From Chloroflexota bacterium (lineage in GTDB: Bacteria > Chloroflexota > Dehalococcoidia > Lucifugimonadales > Lucifugimonadaceae): a DNA stretch of 12,808 nucleotides. The stretch is taken from the NCBI GenBank assembly GCA_016210435.1, contig JACQUF010000419.1:1-12808 (forward strand), given 5' to 3'. Made by a program: the position numbers and the translations under genes. The notes under the pieces are model-generated. The model did no database searches. It worked only from the letters and a program-made list of their open reading frames with translations, and had not been told where the DNA came from. How positions within the stretch are numbered: position 1 is the first letter of the stretch; each line of letters starts with the position of its first letter. Of this stretch, positions 12,399-12,808 are shown in pieces.

Positions 12399-12808
12399 AT
12401 GCCAATCGTTCACGAAGGCCTGCAGCAGGAATTCGCCTACGTCACGCGCGAAGGTGAGAAGAAGCACATCGGGGAAGCTTTCGAACGTGCCGACGCGTTG
12501 ATGCAGGAGACTGCCTACAACCTGATCGTCGGGAACCACCACGAAGTCGATCGCCTGGTCAAGGTGGCGCTCGAAAAGGGTTATTCCGCGAACGCGGTCC
12601 TGGACGACGGCCTGATTTCAGGGATGGCGATCGTCGGAGTCAAGTTCCGCGATAACGTGATCTTCGTGCCGGAGGTGTTGATCGCCGCCCGTGCGATGAA
12701 GGCCGGCATGGCGCATCTGGAGCCGATCCTCTCCGCTTCCGGTGTTGAGCCCATCGGCACTGTCATCATGGGCACGGTGAAGGGCGACCTTCACGACATC
12801 GGCAAGAA
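12399..12808 (+). CDS. Corrinoid (cobalamin-binding) methyltransferase protein (3' partial)
   Basis: First 136 residues of a MttC/MtbC/MtaC-like corrinoid protein, cut by the right edge; whole proteins are usually about 210-230 residues. The N-terminal helical cap domain is complete, with the signature VGVKFRDNVIFVPEVLIAAR and AMKAGMAHLEPIL. The Rossmann-like cobalamin domain begins with GTVIMGTVKGDLHDIGK, which contains the DxHxxG motif whose histidine is the lower axial cobalt ligand. The protein shuttles methyl groups on its bound corrinoid between methyltransferases. It follows the MtaA-like gene by 18 bases with no clear ribosome binding site. The N-terminus is about 35 residues longer than the cap domain alone needs (helical, charged), and its function is unknown. 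Confidence 0.9.
   Translation, partial: MPIVHEGLQQEFAYVTREGEKKHIGEAFERADALMQETAYNLIVGNHHEVDRLVKVALEKGYSANAVLDDGLISGMAIVGVKFRDNVIFVPEVLIAARAMKAGMAHLEPILSASGVEPIGTVIMGTVKGDLHDIGK

Overview
The window is a GC-rich bacterial chromosome segment, densely packed with metabolic genes. It has no tRNA, rRNA, CRISPR array or mobile element that I can see. It holds 13 protein genes, two of them cut by the window edges. The gene set (an F420-type luciferase-like oxidoreductase, sugar-acid dehydratase, many dehydrogenases, corrinoid methyltransferases) and the intergenic palindromes resemble genomes of Chloroflexota such as Dehalococcoidia/SAR202-like lineages. That assignment is an impression from family content and is of low confidence.

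Region 1 (1-3908, + strand): the C-terminal part of an IlvD/Edd-family dehydratase of the sugar-acid type, then about 330 bases holding hairpin-forming repeats, then a two-gene unit made of an LLM-class (probably F420-dependent) oxidoreductase and a CSP41-like NAD-dependent epimerase/dehydratase. Region 2 (4051-8217, - strand): a four-gene set read right to left, comprising a D-2-hydroxyacid dehydrogenase, a beta-hydroxyacid dehydrogenase (3-hydroxyisobutyrate/tartronate-semialdehyde type), a tartrate/D-malate dehydrogenase-type decarboxylating enzyme and an aldo/keto reductase. These enzymes fit oxidation and reduction of small hydroxyacids or sugar acids, perhaps converging on glycerate or pyruvate. 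A hairpin-forming inverted repeat sits where regions 1 and 2 converge.

Region 3 (8218-12808, + strand): a divergent intergenic region with further palindromes, then a sugar-isomerase-like TIM barrel protein and a compact corrinoid methyl-transfer cluster. The cluster contains a small 'virulence factor'-family protein (PF13769-like), a stand-alone homocysteine S-methyltransferase domain, an unrecognised 227-residue protein translationally coupled to it, a MtaA/CmuA-like methyltransferase of the uroporphyrinogen decarboxylase fold, and the start of a corrinoid-binding protein that runs off the right edge. Together these look like a multi-component system that moves methyl groups from an unidentified donor through a cobalamin protein to homocysteine or another thiol. 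The substrate-specific methyltransferase and the corrinoid reactivase would be expected further right.

The most interesting parts are the corrinoid cluster with its unknown coupled gene, and several families of palindromic repeats confined to the gaps in the left two thirds of the window and absent from the corrinoid cluster.
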